From Streptomyces antioxidans (GTDB lineage: Bacteria > Actinomycetota > Actinomycetes > Streptomycetales > Streptomycetaceae): a DNA stretch of 64,000 nucleotides. The notes below the pieces were generated by a model, which ran no database searches, was not told the origin of the DNA, and worked only from the letters and a program-made list of their open reading frames with translations. Shown one piece after another: positions 42,117-50,378 of the stretch. Both the position numbers and the translations under genes were made by a program. Position 1 is the stretch's first letter. Every line of letters begins with the position of its first letter. The DNA lies in NCBI RefSeq assembly GCF_000968685.2, contig NZ_LAKD02000015.1, positions 87,717 to 151,716 on the forward strand, in the 5' to 3' direction.

Positions 42117-42887
42117 ATGAGGCAGGGGGAGCCCGGGGAGGGCGAGGGGTATTCCGGGCGGGGCGGGAGGCGTCGGTTTGTCGTCGCGTCCGTGGTGAGC
42201 TGTGTGGCCATCGCGGTGGCCGTCACCCATGTGCTGGCGCCGGAGTTGAAGATAGACAACGTCACCGTGGCGCTCCTGGTGGTCGCCGTCGTGCCGTGGC
42301 TGCGCGATCTGCTCAACAGCATCGAACTGCCGGGCGGGGTACGCCTGGAGTTCAAGGAGGCGGTCGAGCGGCGCATCGAGGCCGCCGAGCGGATCGCCGA
42401 CGCCGCCCTGGTGGGGAGCGGCGACGACGGGCCCGGGGCCGACGGCGCGACGGCGCTGAGGGAGGTGCGCCGGCTGGCCGCCGAATACCTCGAGGTGCGG
42501 GGGTCGATGGGCAGTGGGTCCGCCCGTACGCAGCGCATGAACGGCGTCTTCGCCCGGCTGGTGCGTACCACCCAGCGGCTCACCGACCCCGACCTGGACC
42601 GCTGGCTCACTTCGCCGGACGGCGGTCTGCGCCTGGCCGCGTACGCGCGGCTGTACGCGGTGCCGGACGCGGACGCGCTGGCCGCCCTCACGGACGCCGT
42701 GGTGAAGGAGCCGCTCGCCTTCAGCCAGTACTGGGGCATCCACGCGCTCGACAAGGTCGTGGACGCGGTCGGGGTCGAGGACGTGCCGCCGGGGGTCGTC
42801 CGGCGACTGGAGGACTGCCGACCGCGCGGCGGCGACCGGGTGGCCCTGCTGCGGAGGCTGACCGCCAAGCTGCACGGACTCCCGTAA
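42117..42887 (+). CDS. Two-TM protein with helical cytoplasmic domain
   Basis: 256 residues from the ATG at 42117. Two adjacent membrane spans (about 20-42 and 51-66: FVVASVVSCVAIAVAVTHVL, VTVALLVVAVVPWLRDLL) are followed by IELPGGVRLEFKEAVERRIE and a helical domain (MNGVFARLVRTTQRLTDPDL, DGGLRLAAYARLYAVPDADA, WGIHALDKVVDAVG) that resembles HEAT-like units. No enzyme motif. The double-span plus IELPGG element recurs in uncharacterised actinobacterial proteins. Not obviously tied to mod. Confidence 0.75.
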   Translation: MRQGEPGEGEGYSGRGGRRRFVVASVVSCVAIAVAVTHVLAPELKIDNVTVALLVVAVVPWLRDLLNSIELPGGVRLEFKEAVERRIEAAERIADAALVGSGDDGPGADGATALREVRRLAAEYLEVRGSMGSGSARTQRMNGVFARLVRTTQRLTDPDLDRWLTSPDGGLRLAAYARLYAVPDADALAALTDAVVKEPLAFSQYWGIHALDKVVDAVGVEDVPPGVVRRLEDCRPRGGDRVALLRRLTAKLHGLP

Positions 42888-42918
42888 CGGTCCCGTCCCC
42901 TGACGGCCGGGGCGCCGA

Positions 42919-43989
42919 TCAGGCGGTGAGCGCGGGGTAGTCGGTGTAGCCCCGGTGGTCGCCGCCGTAGAACGTGGCCGGGTCGGGGGCGTTGAACGGG
43001 CCGCCCGTGGCCAGCCGCCGCGGCAGGTCGGGGTTGGCCAGGAAGAGCGCCCCGTAGGCGACCATGTCCGCGGTTCCGTCCTCGATCAGCTGCAGCGCCT
43101 CGGGCCCGGTGGCGTCCGGGTGGGTGAACGGATTGATGATGAACGCGCCGGGCCACGACTTCCGCAGCCGCGCGGTCAGGTCACGGTTCGGCCCTTCCAG
43201 CAGGTGGAGATAGGCCAGGTCCAGACCGGCGAGCCGGTCCAGCAGGGCGAGGTAGACCTGGTCCGGGGCGTCCTCGGCGATGTCGTTGTACGGGTTCCCG
43301 GGCGAGATCCGCAGGCTGACCCGGTGGCTGCCGATCGCCTCGGCCACGGCCGTGGCGACCTCGACGGCCAGGCGGATCCGGCCCTCGGTGCCGCCGCCCC
43401 ACGCGTCCGTGCGCAGATTGGAGTTGGGTGTGAGGAACTGGTGGATCAGATAGCCGTTCGCGCCGTGGATCTCCACTCCGTCGAACCCGGCCGCGACCGC
43501 GTTGCGGGCCGCCTCGGCGAAGTCGGCGATCGTCCGCCGGATGTCCGCCTCGCTCAACTCCCTCGGCGTCACGAAGTCCTTCGGACCCTCATGGGTGTAG
43601 ACCTGACCCTTTGCGGCCACGGCCGACGGCCCCACCGGCACCAGTCCGTCGGGCAGCAGGCTCGGGTGGCCGACCCGCCCGGTGTGCATCAGCTGCGCGA
43701 AGACCACGCCGCCTTCCCGGTGTACGGCGTCGGTCACCGCTCGCCACGCCCGCACCTGCCCGGGCGTGTGCAGACCGGGGGTGTCGGGGTAGCCCTGGCC
43801 GACCGGAGAGGGCTGGATGCCCTCGGTGACGATCAGCCCGGCACTGGCGCGCTGCGCGTAGTACGTCGCCATCAGCTCCGTCGGCTCCGCGCCGGGCCCG
43901 AAGGCGCGGCTACGGGTCATCGGCGCCATCGCGACGCGGTTGGCCAGGTGCTTGCCGCCCAGGACGATCGGATCGAAGGGGGTGGTCAT
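42919..43989 (-). CDS. Old-yellow-enzyme family alkene reductase
   Basis: 356 residues; the ATG follows [12 protein letters not shown]-binding TIM barrel with N-terminal MAPMTRSRA, substrate-binding H175 and N178 in VEIHGANGYLIHQF, active-site Y180, and C-terminal GDHRGYTDYP. It reduces activated alkenes such as enones, quinones or nitro-olefins with NAD(P)H. Divergent from a MarR gene; a pair of direct repeats covers its promoter region. Confidence 0.93.
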   Translation of the reverse strand: MTTPFDPIVLGGKHLANRVAMAPMTRSRAFGPGAEPTELMATYYAQRASAGLIVTEGIQPSPVGQGYPDTPGLHTPGQVRAWRAVTDAVHREGGVVFAQLMHTGRVGHPSLLPDGLVPVGPSAVAAKGQVYTHEGPKDFVTPRELSEADIRRTIADFAEAARNAVAAGFDGVEIHGANGYLIHQFLTPNSNLRTDAWGGGTEGRIRLAVEVATAVAEAIGSHRVSLRISPGNPYNDIAEDAPDQVYLALLDRLAGLDLAYLHLLEGPNRDLTARLRKSWPGAFIINPFTHPDATGPEALQLIEDGTADMVAYGALFLANPDLPRRLATGGPFNAPDPATFYGGDHRGYTDYPALTA

Positions 43990-44028
43990 GGCTCCTCCTT
44001 GTTGGGCTGAGAGGTGATGCCTGTCTGG

Positions 44029-44059
44029 ACAAGTAAATCACCTAGCCGAACAAGTAAAT
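44029..44059. promoter_or_regulatory. 21-bp-spaced direct repeats, possible MarR operator
   Basis: ACAAGTAAAT occurs exactly at 44029-44038 and 44050-44059 (two helical turns apart), extended by similar flanks (GGACAAGTAAATCACC, GAACAAGTAAATACCG). They lie 40-70 bp upstream of the reductase start in the divergent region with the MarR gene. Confidence 0.5.
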
Positions 44060-44201
44060 ACCGAAGAGCCATTCCTGGGGCTTAGTGTGAGGTGGGTTAC
44101 ATGCCGCTAACTGGCCGTACGGGGATGGATGCTGAAGGGCCGGGTGAATGCGCCGCTCGGGAGGTACGCTCATCCTGCCCAAGCAGGGAAGTGAGGATGA
44201 G

Positions 44202-44750
44202 ATGACGCACTCCACGCCGGAGGCGGGGAAGGGGCCGGGGAAGGGGGCCGCGGGCATGGGGCGGGAGGCCACCGTCCCGGTGCCGACCGCGGCCGGTGGC
44301 GGGCCGGTCAGTCACGCGATCTTCCGGCTGGCCCGGCTGCACCGCATGCTCGCCGGACAGCTGCTGCGCCGCATCGGCCTGCATCCGGGCCAGGAGCTGG
44401 TCATGATGCATCTGTGGGAGCTCGGCCCGCAGCGCCAGACCGACCTGGTGCGGCTGCTGGACTCCGACGCCGCCACCATGACCCGCACGGTCCGGCGGCT
44501 GGAGCAGGCGGGTTTCGTCCGCCGCAGCCCCTCGCCCACCGACAGGCGCGCGACGATCATCGAACCCACGGTGGCCAGCCAAGCCCTGCGCCGTGAGGTC
44601 GAGCGGATCTGGAGCCAGCTGGAGGACATGTCGACGGCGGGCCTCTCCGATGAGGAGCGCACCGCGGCCTTGCGCACGCTGGAGCGCCTGGAGGGAAACC
44701 TGGTCCAGGCCGCGACCGACTCCGCGGGGGCGGCGGAGCCGGAGCGCTGA
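44202..44750 (+). CDS. MarR-family regulator
   Basis: 182 residues from the ATG at 44202 after GTGAGGA. Winged helix: QLLRRIGLHPGQELVMMHLW, QRQTDLVRLLDSDAATMTRT, VRRLEQAGFVRRSPSPTDRR. The protein contains no cysteine, so it is not a thiol-switch sensor; a bound ligand is more likely. The divergent old-yellow enzyme is the obvious target. Confidence 0.9.
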   Translation: MTHSTPEAGKGPGKGAAGMGREATVPVPTAAGGGPVSHAIFRLARLHRMLAGQLLRRIGLHPGQELVMMHLWELGPQRQTDLVRLLDSDAATMTRTVRRLEQAGFVRRSPSPTDRRATIIEPTVASQALRREVERIWSQLEDMSTAGLSDEERTAALRTLERLEGNLVQAATDSAGAAEPER

Positions 44751-44820
44751 CCTGAGGTGCCTGAGGTACCCCAGGTACGTTCCCGGCTGGTGTGCTCGGC
44801 CCCGCCCGGGGCGTTCCTCG

Positions 44821-45834
44821 TCACTCGTCCGTGATGACCACCTTCCCGAAGTGCCCCCGCGCCGCGAAGTACCGGTACGCGGCGGGCGCCTCGGCGAACG
44901 GGAAGGCGCGGTCGATGACGGGGCGCAGCCGGTGGTGCTCGATCGCGCGGTTCATCTGCTCGAACATCTCGCGGCTGCCCACGAACATCCCCTGCAGCGT
45001 GACGCCCTTGAGCAGTACGGAGGACGGGTCGGCCCCGCCGTCCCGGGACAGTACGCCGATGAGGCTGATCCGCCCGCCGACGCGTACGGCCTCCAGCGAC
45101 TGCGGCAGGGTGCCCGCGCCGCCCACCTCCACGACGTGGTCGACACCGCCGCCGGTCGCCTCGGCCACCACGCGGCCCCAGTCGGGGGTGCGGGCGTAGT
45201 TCACGCCCTCGGTGGCGCCGAGGGCGCGCAGCCGCTCCAGCTTGGTGTCGTCGCTTGAGGTGGTGAGCACCCTCGCCCCGCCGACCGCGGCGAACTGCAG
45301 GGCGAACAGGGACACTCCGCCGCTGCCCAGGGTCAGCACCGTCTGGCCGGGGGTGAGCCCGCCGGTGACCGCCACCGCGTGCCAGGCGGTCACCGCGGCG
45401 CACGGCAGCGTCGCGGTCTCGGCGAAGTCGAGGTGCGCGGGGGCGGCGACCAGGGCCTCCTCGTCGAAGAGTACGTACTCCGCGAGCACCCCGTCCGCCG
45501 GGCCGCCCAGCGCGCCCGCCGTCTTCCGCGCGGCGGACGGACCGGACAGCCAGCCGGGCATGAAGATCCCGGTGACCCGGTCGCCCTCCCGCCACCGGGT
45601 CACCTCGGAACCGGCGTCCACCACCTCGCCCGCGCCGTCGGACAGCGGTACGACATCGGGCTTCAGGGCACGTCCGTACGTGTCCGACGCGATCATCAAA
45701 TCCCGGTAGTTGAGCGACCAGGCCCGCATCCGGACCAGTACCTCGCGAGGCCCGGGGGCGGGTACCTCGCGCTCGTCCAGCCGGAGGGCGTCCACGCCGG
45801 TGAGGCGCGGCAGGTGGTAGTAGCGCGTCTTCAT
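44821..45834 (-). CDS. MDR-family NAD(P)-dependent quinone/alcohol oxidoreductase
   Basis: 337 residues; the ATG at 45834 is preferred for spacing to AGGAG, though a GTG at 45837 is in frame. GroES-like N-domain (NYRDLMIASDTYG, VVPLSDGAGEVV) and Rossmann domain (VLTLGSGGVSLFALQFA), with no structural-zinc cysteine cluster, as in quinone-oxidoreductase-type members. Convergent with MarR and 14 bp downstream of the PhzF stop on the same strand, so possibly co-transcribed with it. Confidence 0.88.
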   Translation of the reverse strand: MKTRYYHLPRLTGVDALRLDEREVPAPGPREVLVRMRAWSLNYRDLMIASDTYGRALKPDVVPLSDGAGEVVDAGSEVTRWREGDRVTGIFMPGWLSGPSAARKTAGALGGPADGVLAEYVLFDEEALVAAPAHLDFAETATLPCAAVTAWHAVAVTGGLTPGQTVLTLGSGGVSLFALQFAAVGGARVLTTSSDDTKLERLRALGATEGVNYARTPDWGRVVAEATGGGVDHVVEVGGAGTLPQSLEAVRVGGRISLIGVLSRDGGADPSSVLLKGVTLQGMFVGSREMFEQMNRAIEHHRLRPVIDRAFPFAEAPAAYRYFAARGHFGKVVITDE

Positions 45835-45850
45835 CACACGGCTCCTCTTC

Positions 45851-46909
45851 TCACGCGGTTCGCGGGTCCGTTCCCTGCCCGGTCCGCGGGATCGGGACGG
45901 CCTGGCCGCTGACCCGCGCCCGGGGGTCGTCGGGCGTGATGTCGAGCAGCAGGTCGCTGGGGCGGCCCATGTCCTCGCCCTGGCGGATACGGACCCTGGT
46001 CGGGCCGTCGACCAGGCCGAGTACCCGCAGATAGCCGCCGAAGGCGGCGGCCGCGGCGCCGGTGGCCGGGTCCTCGACCACTCCGCCGACGGGGAACGGA
46101 TCGCGGGCGTGGAAGACCAAGCCGCCCGCGGCCCCCTCCGCCGTCTCGCGCCACACCAGCTGCACCGTCGTCCAGCCGCGCCGCCGCATCACCGCTCCGA
46201 GCGCGTCGAAGTCGTAGTCGAGGTCCGCCAGGCGTTCGCGGGTGGCGGCGGCGAGTACGAGGTGGTCGTTGCCCGCGAAGGCGACATGCGGGGGCAGGGC
46301 CGGGTCCAGGTCCTCCGCGGACCAGCCCAGCGCCGCCAGCGTCGGCTCGATCTCCGTACCCGGGTCGGCGGGGCGCGACCGCGTGGGAACGCTGGTGAGC
46401 GTGGCGCGGGGAGGGCCGTCGCCGTCGGCCGTGGTCTCGACGCGGATCTCACCCGCGGCCGTGTCGAAGACCAGCCCACCCGGGCCGTCGCGCTCGGCGA
46501 GGGCCACGGCCGTGGCGATGGTGGCGTGTCCGCAGAACGCGACTTCCGCGAGCGGGCTGAAGTACCGCAGCCGGTAGCGGCGCGCGGCCTCGTCCCGCTC
46601 GGTGATGAACGCGGTCTCTGAGTAACCGATCCGCGCGGCGACGGCGGTCATGGCCGCGTCGTCGTCCGCGAGGGCCGCGGCGTCGAGGACCACACCGGCG
46701 GGATTGCCGCCGTCGGGGCGGGTGGTGAAGGCGGAGTAGCGCAGCACGTCGACATCCGGGGCGGACGCGGTGGGCGCGGCGGACGCGGTGTGCGTCGTGG
46801 CCGTGGCGGACGCGGCGGGCGTGCCATGCGTCGCGGACGCGGCGGATCTGGCGGTGGGCGCGGTAGCGGACCCGGTGGCGGACGTCGTGGGTTCGGTGGG
46901 TGCGGTCAT
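45851..46909 (-). CDS. PhzF-family isomerase with Ala/Thr-rich N-extension
   Basis: 352 residues from the ATG at 46909. The PhzF fold begins near residue 53 (VDVLRYSAFTTRPDGGNPAG), with catalytic E98 in GYSETAFI and FCGHATIATAVAL. Members are isomerases or epimerases of small metabolites; the substrate is unknown, and the phenazine link of the name need not apply. The 52-residue Ala/Ser/Thr start is atypical; a GTG near residue 55 could be the true start but lacks a ribosome site. Divergent from a LysR gene. Confidence 0.87.
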   Translation of the reverse strand: MTAPTEPTTSATGSATAPTARSAASATHGTPAASATATTHTASAAPTASAPDVDVLRYSAFTTRPDGGNPAGVVLDAAALADDDAAMTAVAARIGYSETAFITERDEAARRYRLRYFSPLAEVAFCGHATIATAVALAERDGPGGLVFDTAAGEIRVETTADGDGPPRATLTSVPTRSRPADPGTEIEPTLAALGWSAEDLDPALPPHVAFAGNDHLVLAAATRERLADLDYDFDALGAVMRRRGWTTVQLVWRETAEGAAGGLVFHARDPFPVGGVVEDPATGAAAAAFGGYLRVLGLVDGPTRVRIRQGEDMGRPSDLLLDITPDDPRARVSGQAVPIPRTGQGTDPRTA

Positions 46910-47017
46910 GCCGTCCACCGTTCCACCGCCCGCTCCATCGCGTCCAACGATTCCTGTCGCTTGAGGCGATCGAGAAGTCCTATGAGGGCAGGTCGGAATC
47001 CTACTATCCTGACCGTC

Positions 47018-47917
47018 GTGGACACACGACTGCTGAAGACGTTCGCGGTACTGGCGAGAACCCGCAGCTTCACCGCGACCGCCACCGAGCTCCATCTCGC
47101 CCAGTCCACCGTCACCGTCCAGATACGCACCCTGGAACGAGAGCTGGGCACCCGCCTCTTCGACCGGCTCCCGTCAGGCGCCCTGCCGACCAGCGCTGGC
47201 CGCCGACTGCTGACGGAGGCCGAGGAGGTCCTGGAGGCCGAGGCCCGGCTGCGCGCGGTGGCGGCGGCCGGAAACGGCGACGGCGCGGGCGGCGCGGTAC
47301 AGGGCCCGGTCGCCCTCGGCGCGGGTGAGTCGCTGTGCGCCTCGCACCTCCCCCGTGTGATCGCCTCGCTGCGCCACAGCCACCCCGGTATCGACCTCAG
47401 CCTCCACCCCGCGGGCAGCGCGGCGGCCGTCGAGGGGCTGCGTACGGGACGGCTCGACCTCGTCCTGCTCCTCGAGCAGGACGTGACCGACGCCGACCTG
47501 GTGGCCCGCCCCATCGCCCGGGAACCCCTCGTCTACCTCGCCGCCCCCGGCCATCCGCTGGCCGGACGCGAGGCGGGCTGGGACGAGCTGGCCGGGCAGA
47601 GCTTCTTCGTCCACGAACAGGGCTGTTCGTACAGCGACCACCTCGTCCGCACCCTCCTCGCCCTCCCCGGCTCGGCACCGCGCCTCACCCGCTTCGGCAG
47701 CATCGAGGCCGCCCGCGCCTGTGTCGCCGCGGGCCTCGGCCTGACGCTGCTCCCCCGCGCCACGGTGGAACGGCAGCTCGCCGAGGGCGACCTCGCCGAG
47801 GTCCACGGCCCGGCCATCCCCCCGGTCCCCGTCCAGCTCACCCGCCACCGCCGCCGCTGGACCAGCCCGGCGGCACGGGCGGTGGCGGACGAGCTGACGC
47901 GACTGCTCCCGGCGTGA
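47018..47917 (+). CDS. LysR-family regulator
   Basis: 299 residues from the GTG at 47018. Helix-turn-helix MDTRLLKTFAVLARTRSFTA, TATELHLAQSTVTVQIRTLE, then a standard effector domain. The 108-bp divergent region with phzF has TCCTATGAGG and TCCTACTATCC segments where LysR boxes would be expected. Probable regulator of the PhzF and MDR genes. Confidence 0.9.
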   Translation: MDTRLLKTFAVLARTRSFTATATELHLAQSTVTVQIRTLERELGTRLFDRLPSGALPTSAGRRLLTEAEEVLEAEARLRAVAAAGNGDGAGGAVQGPVALGAGESLCASHLPRVIASLRHSHPGIDLSLHPAGSAAAVEGLRTGRLDLVLLLEQDVTDADLVARPIAREPLVYLAAPGHPLAGREAGWDELAGQSFFVHEQGCSYSDHLVRTLLALPGSAPRLTRFGSIEAARACVAAGLGLTLLPRATVERQLAEGDLAEVHGPAIPPVPVQLTRHRRRWTSPAARAVADELTRLLPA

Positions 47918-47927
47918 GCTTCGCCCC

Positions 47928-47959
47928 GTGAGCCCGTGAGCCCGTGAGCCCGGGAGCCC
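47928..47959. repeat. 8-bp tandem repeat after LysR stop
   Basis: GTGAGCCC at 47928, 47936 and 47944, then GGGAGCCC at 47952. The 48-nt stretch that follows is G-rich with GGGGGGGAGCCCC. Begins 10 bp after the stop codon. Confidence 0.75.
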
Positions 47960-48048
47960 GGGGCCTGGGGGGGAGCCCCAGCTGTGGGAAGCGGCGGGGA
48001 GGGGAACAGTCCGCCGCAGGCGTCCGCAGCCCGCCCGACCTGGCCCCC

Positions 48049-49206
48049 CTAACGAACCTCGACCGCGCCGTCGTCCGCCCCGCCCCGCCGCTTCGGCTCG
48101 CCCCGCCCGGCCTCGTTCTCCGCACCCGGGGCACCCATATTGCGCCGCACCGAGTCCAGGATGGTCAGCCCCTGGCCGACCAGGCCCGCCGCGATCTCGC
48201 CCAACCCGTCCGCCCCGTTGAGGACATTGACGTTCGCCCCGGAGAGCCCGGAAGCGGCCTCCTTGACGATCTGCGGCAGTTGGTCGATGAGCATGCGGTC
48301 GAGCGCGACCCTGCCGTGTGAGGCCGCCGCCTCGGCCTGTATCTTCATTCGCTCCGCCTCGGCCAGCGCCACCACCCGGATCCGCTCGGCCTCCGCCTCC
48401 GCCGGTTTCACGATCTCGGCCACCAACTGCTGTTGCCGCAGATCGGCCGCCCGCTGGGCCAGCTCCGTGCGTGCGGAGAGCACTTCCTGCTGAGCGTGCG
48501 CCTCCGCCAGCGGCCCGGCCTGGGCGGCCTGCGCCTGGGCGCGGTCCACCTCGGCGTTGTACTGGGCCTGCACCACCGCCGTCTGCCGCGCGTACTCCGC
48601 TTGGTTGCGCGCCGCCTCCTGCTCCGCCTCGGCTGACGCCTGGCTGGCCTGCGCCTGGGCGATCTGGGCCTGCCGCTGGATGGCGGCCTTGTGCGGGGCG
48701 GACATGGCGTCTATGTAGCCGGTGTCGCCGTCGTCGATCGACTGGATCTGCAACGAGTCCACGATCAGACCGATCTTCGCCATCTCCGACTTGGAGGTGT
48801 CCAGCACCTCGGTGGCCAGCTTCTGCCGCTCGGTGATGAGCTCCTCGACCGTCATCGAGCCGATGATGGCCCGCAGATGACCCGCGAAGATCCGCCCCGT
48901 CAGCACCGCCATCTGGTCCTGGTCGGAGAGGAACCGCTGCCCCGCGTTGACGATGGACTCGTTGTCATTGCCCACCTTGAACGCGATCACGGCGCGCACC
49001 GTCAGCGTGATGCCCTGCTTGCTGACGCACTTCTCCTCGACCTCGGCCTCACACATCGCCAGCGTCAGGAAGCGGACCTTGCGCATGACCGGGAGCACGA
49101 ACTTGCCGTGCCCGGTCACCACGCGAAACGGCGCACCCCCATGTCCACGCCTGCCACCCGAGATCAACATCGCCTGGTCGGGTGCGGGTACGCAGTAACC
49201 GAACAT
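48049..49206 (-). CDS. SPFH/band-7 (flotillin-like) protein
   Basis: 385 residues from the ATG at 49206 after GAGGAGA. An SPFH domain (residues 1-175: MFGYCVPAPDQAMLISGG, VEEKCVSKQGITLTVRAVIA, EELITERQKLATEVL) is followed by a long Ala/Gln/Glu coiled coil (about 190-320) and a short tail. No clear TM, so membrane association is probably through a reentrant loop or lipid. Flotillins organise membrane microdomains and oligomerise. The NfeD-type OB protein encoded 11 bp upstream is the classic partner. Confidence 0.9.
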   Translation of the reverse strand: MFGYCVPAPDQAMLISGGRRGHGGAPFRVVTGHGKFVLPVMRKVRFLTLAMCEAEVEEKCVSKQGITLTVRAVIAFKVGNDNESIVNAGQRFLSDQDQMAVLTGRIFAGHLRAIIGSMTVEELITERQKLATEVLDTSKSEMAKIGLIVDSLQIQSIDDGDTGYIDAMSAPHKAAIQRQAQIAQAQASQASAEAEQEAARNQAEYARQTAVVQAQYNAEVDRAQAQAAQAGPLAEAHAQQEVLSARTELAQRAADLRQQQLVAEIVKPAEAEAERIRVVALAEAERMKIQAEAAASHGRVALDRMLIDQLPQIVKEAASGLSGANVNVLNGADGLGEIAAGLVGQGLTILDSVRRNMGAPGAENEAGRGEPKRRGGADDGAVEVR

Positions 49207-49217
49207 CCTCTGTCTCC

Positions 49218-49469
49218 TCAACCTGCGCCGTCGGCCCCGCCGGACGACGCGTTCAATGGATCGGTCCACTCGATGACGTCGACCTGGCGGAAACCGCGGA
49301 AGTCGATCACGAGGACGGACGCGCCTTGCGGCAGCGGGTCGGAGGACCAGGCGAGGAACGTCTCCGAGCCGCCTCTGACGCGCACCAGGACCTCGCCGGG
49401 ACCACTGGCACCACGGGTGCCGAGAAGTAGCACCCCGGTGCGACCGATCACAGGATCATCCGGTGTCAT
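49218..49469 (-). CDS. Short NfeD-type OB-fold protein
   Basis: 83 residues from the ATG at 49469. VIGRTGVLLLGTRGASGPGE, VLVRVRGGSETFLAWSSDPL and QGASVLVIDFRGFRQVDVIE match the C-terminal soluble OB domain of NfeD; the protease and membrane portions are absent. Such mini-NfeD proteins pair with flotillins. Forms an operon with the SPFH gene. Confidence 0.82.
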   Translation of the reverse strand: MTPDDPVIGRTGVLLLGTRGASGPGEVLVRVRGGSETFLAWSSDPLPQGASVLVIDFRGFRQVDVIEWTDPLNASSGGADGAG

Positions 49470-49579
49470 GCGGCAGCTGCCCCCCGTCGTTCCGCTGCTG
49501 ACGTCCGACGTTAGACCGTTTTCACGGCGCCGGATACGGCTGTGCGCGGCGGGGCGGCGGTGTCCGGGCGAACGGGCCG

Positions 49580-50281
49580 CTACGAGGTGGTGTCCTTGGC
49601 GTCGGTGGCCTTGGCCCCGCCGTCCACCGAGTCCTCAGAGCCCTCGGAGCCCTCAGAACCTTCCGAGCCCTCAGAGCCCTCCGAGTCCTCGAAATACGCG
49701 TCGAGCACCGCGTCCAGCTCCGCCGTCCAGTCCTTGAGGAGCTTACGGGCCGGTGCCTCGACATCGGCGGTGTACCAGCGCCGGTTGGTCGTATAGACGG
49801 TGATCCCGAAGCGCTTGCCGAACCGCGGGGTGTCGACCTCCACCGCGCCGATCTCGTCCCACCCGAAATCGGCCTTCTCGCCGTCGAGTTCGAAAGCGAC
49901 GCCTCGGCGCCCGGCTCGTATCGCACCGCGCCGGTCGGACACCTCGAAGACGGCCCCGCCGTCCTCGTCCGCGTCCTCGTCCTCCTCGTCCTCCTCGTCC
50001 TCCTCGTCCTTCTCGTCGTCCGCTTCCCCGTCGGACGCGACGCCGTCCTTCGACGCATCGGCCTCGCCGTCGGACTCCGCCTCGGCCTCGGCGCCCTCTT
50101 CGGCGTCGGGCTCCGGCTCGTCCTCGGCGGTGACTTCCTCCGGCGGTCGCTCCGCCGCTGCCTTGTCCGGGGCGTCCTCCTCCACATCGGCAGGGCGCGG
50201 GGACGTCAGGCCGGGGATGTACCCCGGATCCGTCCCGGCGGTGTGCATGGGCGGGATGATCGGTCCAGTGCTCTGCTCCAC
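49580..50281 (-). CDS. Acidic protein with C-terminal PH-like domain
   Basis: 233 residues from the GTG at 50281; an ATG at 50248 is possible. Begins MEQSTGPIIPPMHTAGTDPG, then a very acidic segment (EDEPEPDAEEGAEAEAE and a run of DEEDEEDEEDED). A compact domain follows: [60 protein letters not shown]. The end is a 9-bp-repeat-coded GSEGSEGSEGSEGSEDS tail. The domain looks like a bacterial PH-type beta-sandwich. Function unknown; conserved in Streptomyces as far as I recall. Confidence 0.72.
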   Translation of the reverse strand: MEQSTGPIIPPMHTAGTDPGYIPGLTSPRPADVEEDAPDKAAAERPPEEVTAEDEPEPDAEEGAEAEAESDGEADASKDGVASDGEADDEKDEEDEEDEEDEDADEDGGAVFEVSDRRGAIRAGRRGVAFELDGEKADFGWDEIGAVEVDTPRFGKRFGITVYTTNRRWYTADVEAPARKLLKDWTAELDAVLDAYFEDSEGSEGSEGSEGSEGSEDSVDGGAKATDAKDTTS

Positions 50282-50378
50282 GGCCGGAAGTATTGCCGAT
50301 AAACCTGTGCCGACGACAGGCAACCCAGGGCCCAATCGAGCCGACGCGGGAAAGCCGCAGGTTAGGACGGCGCGCCGG

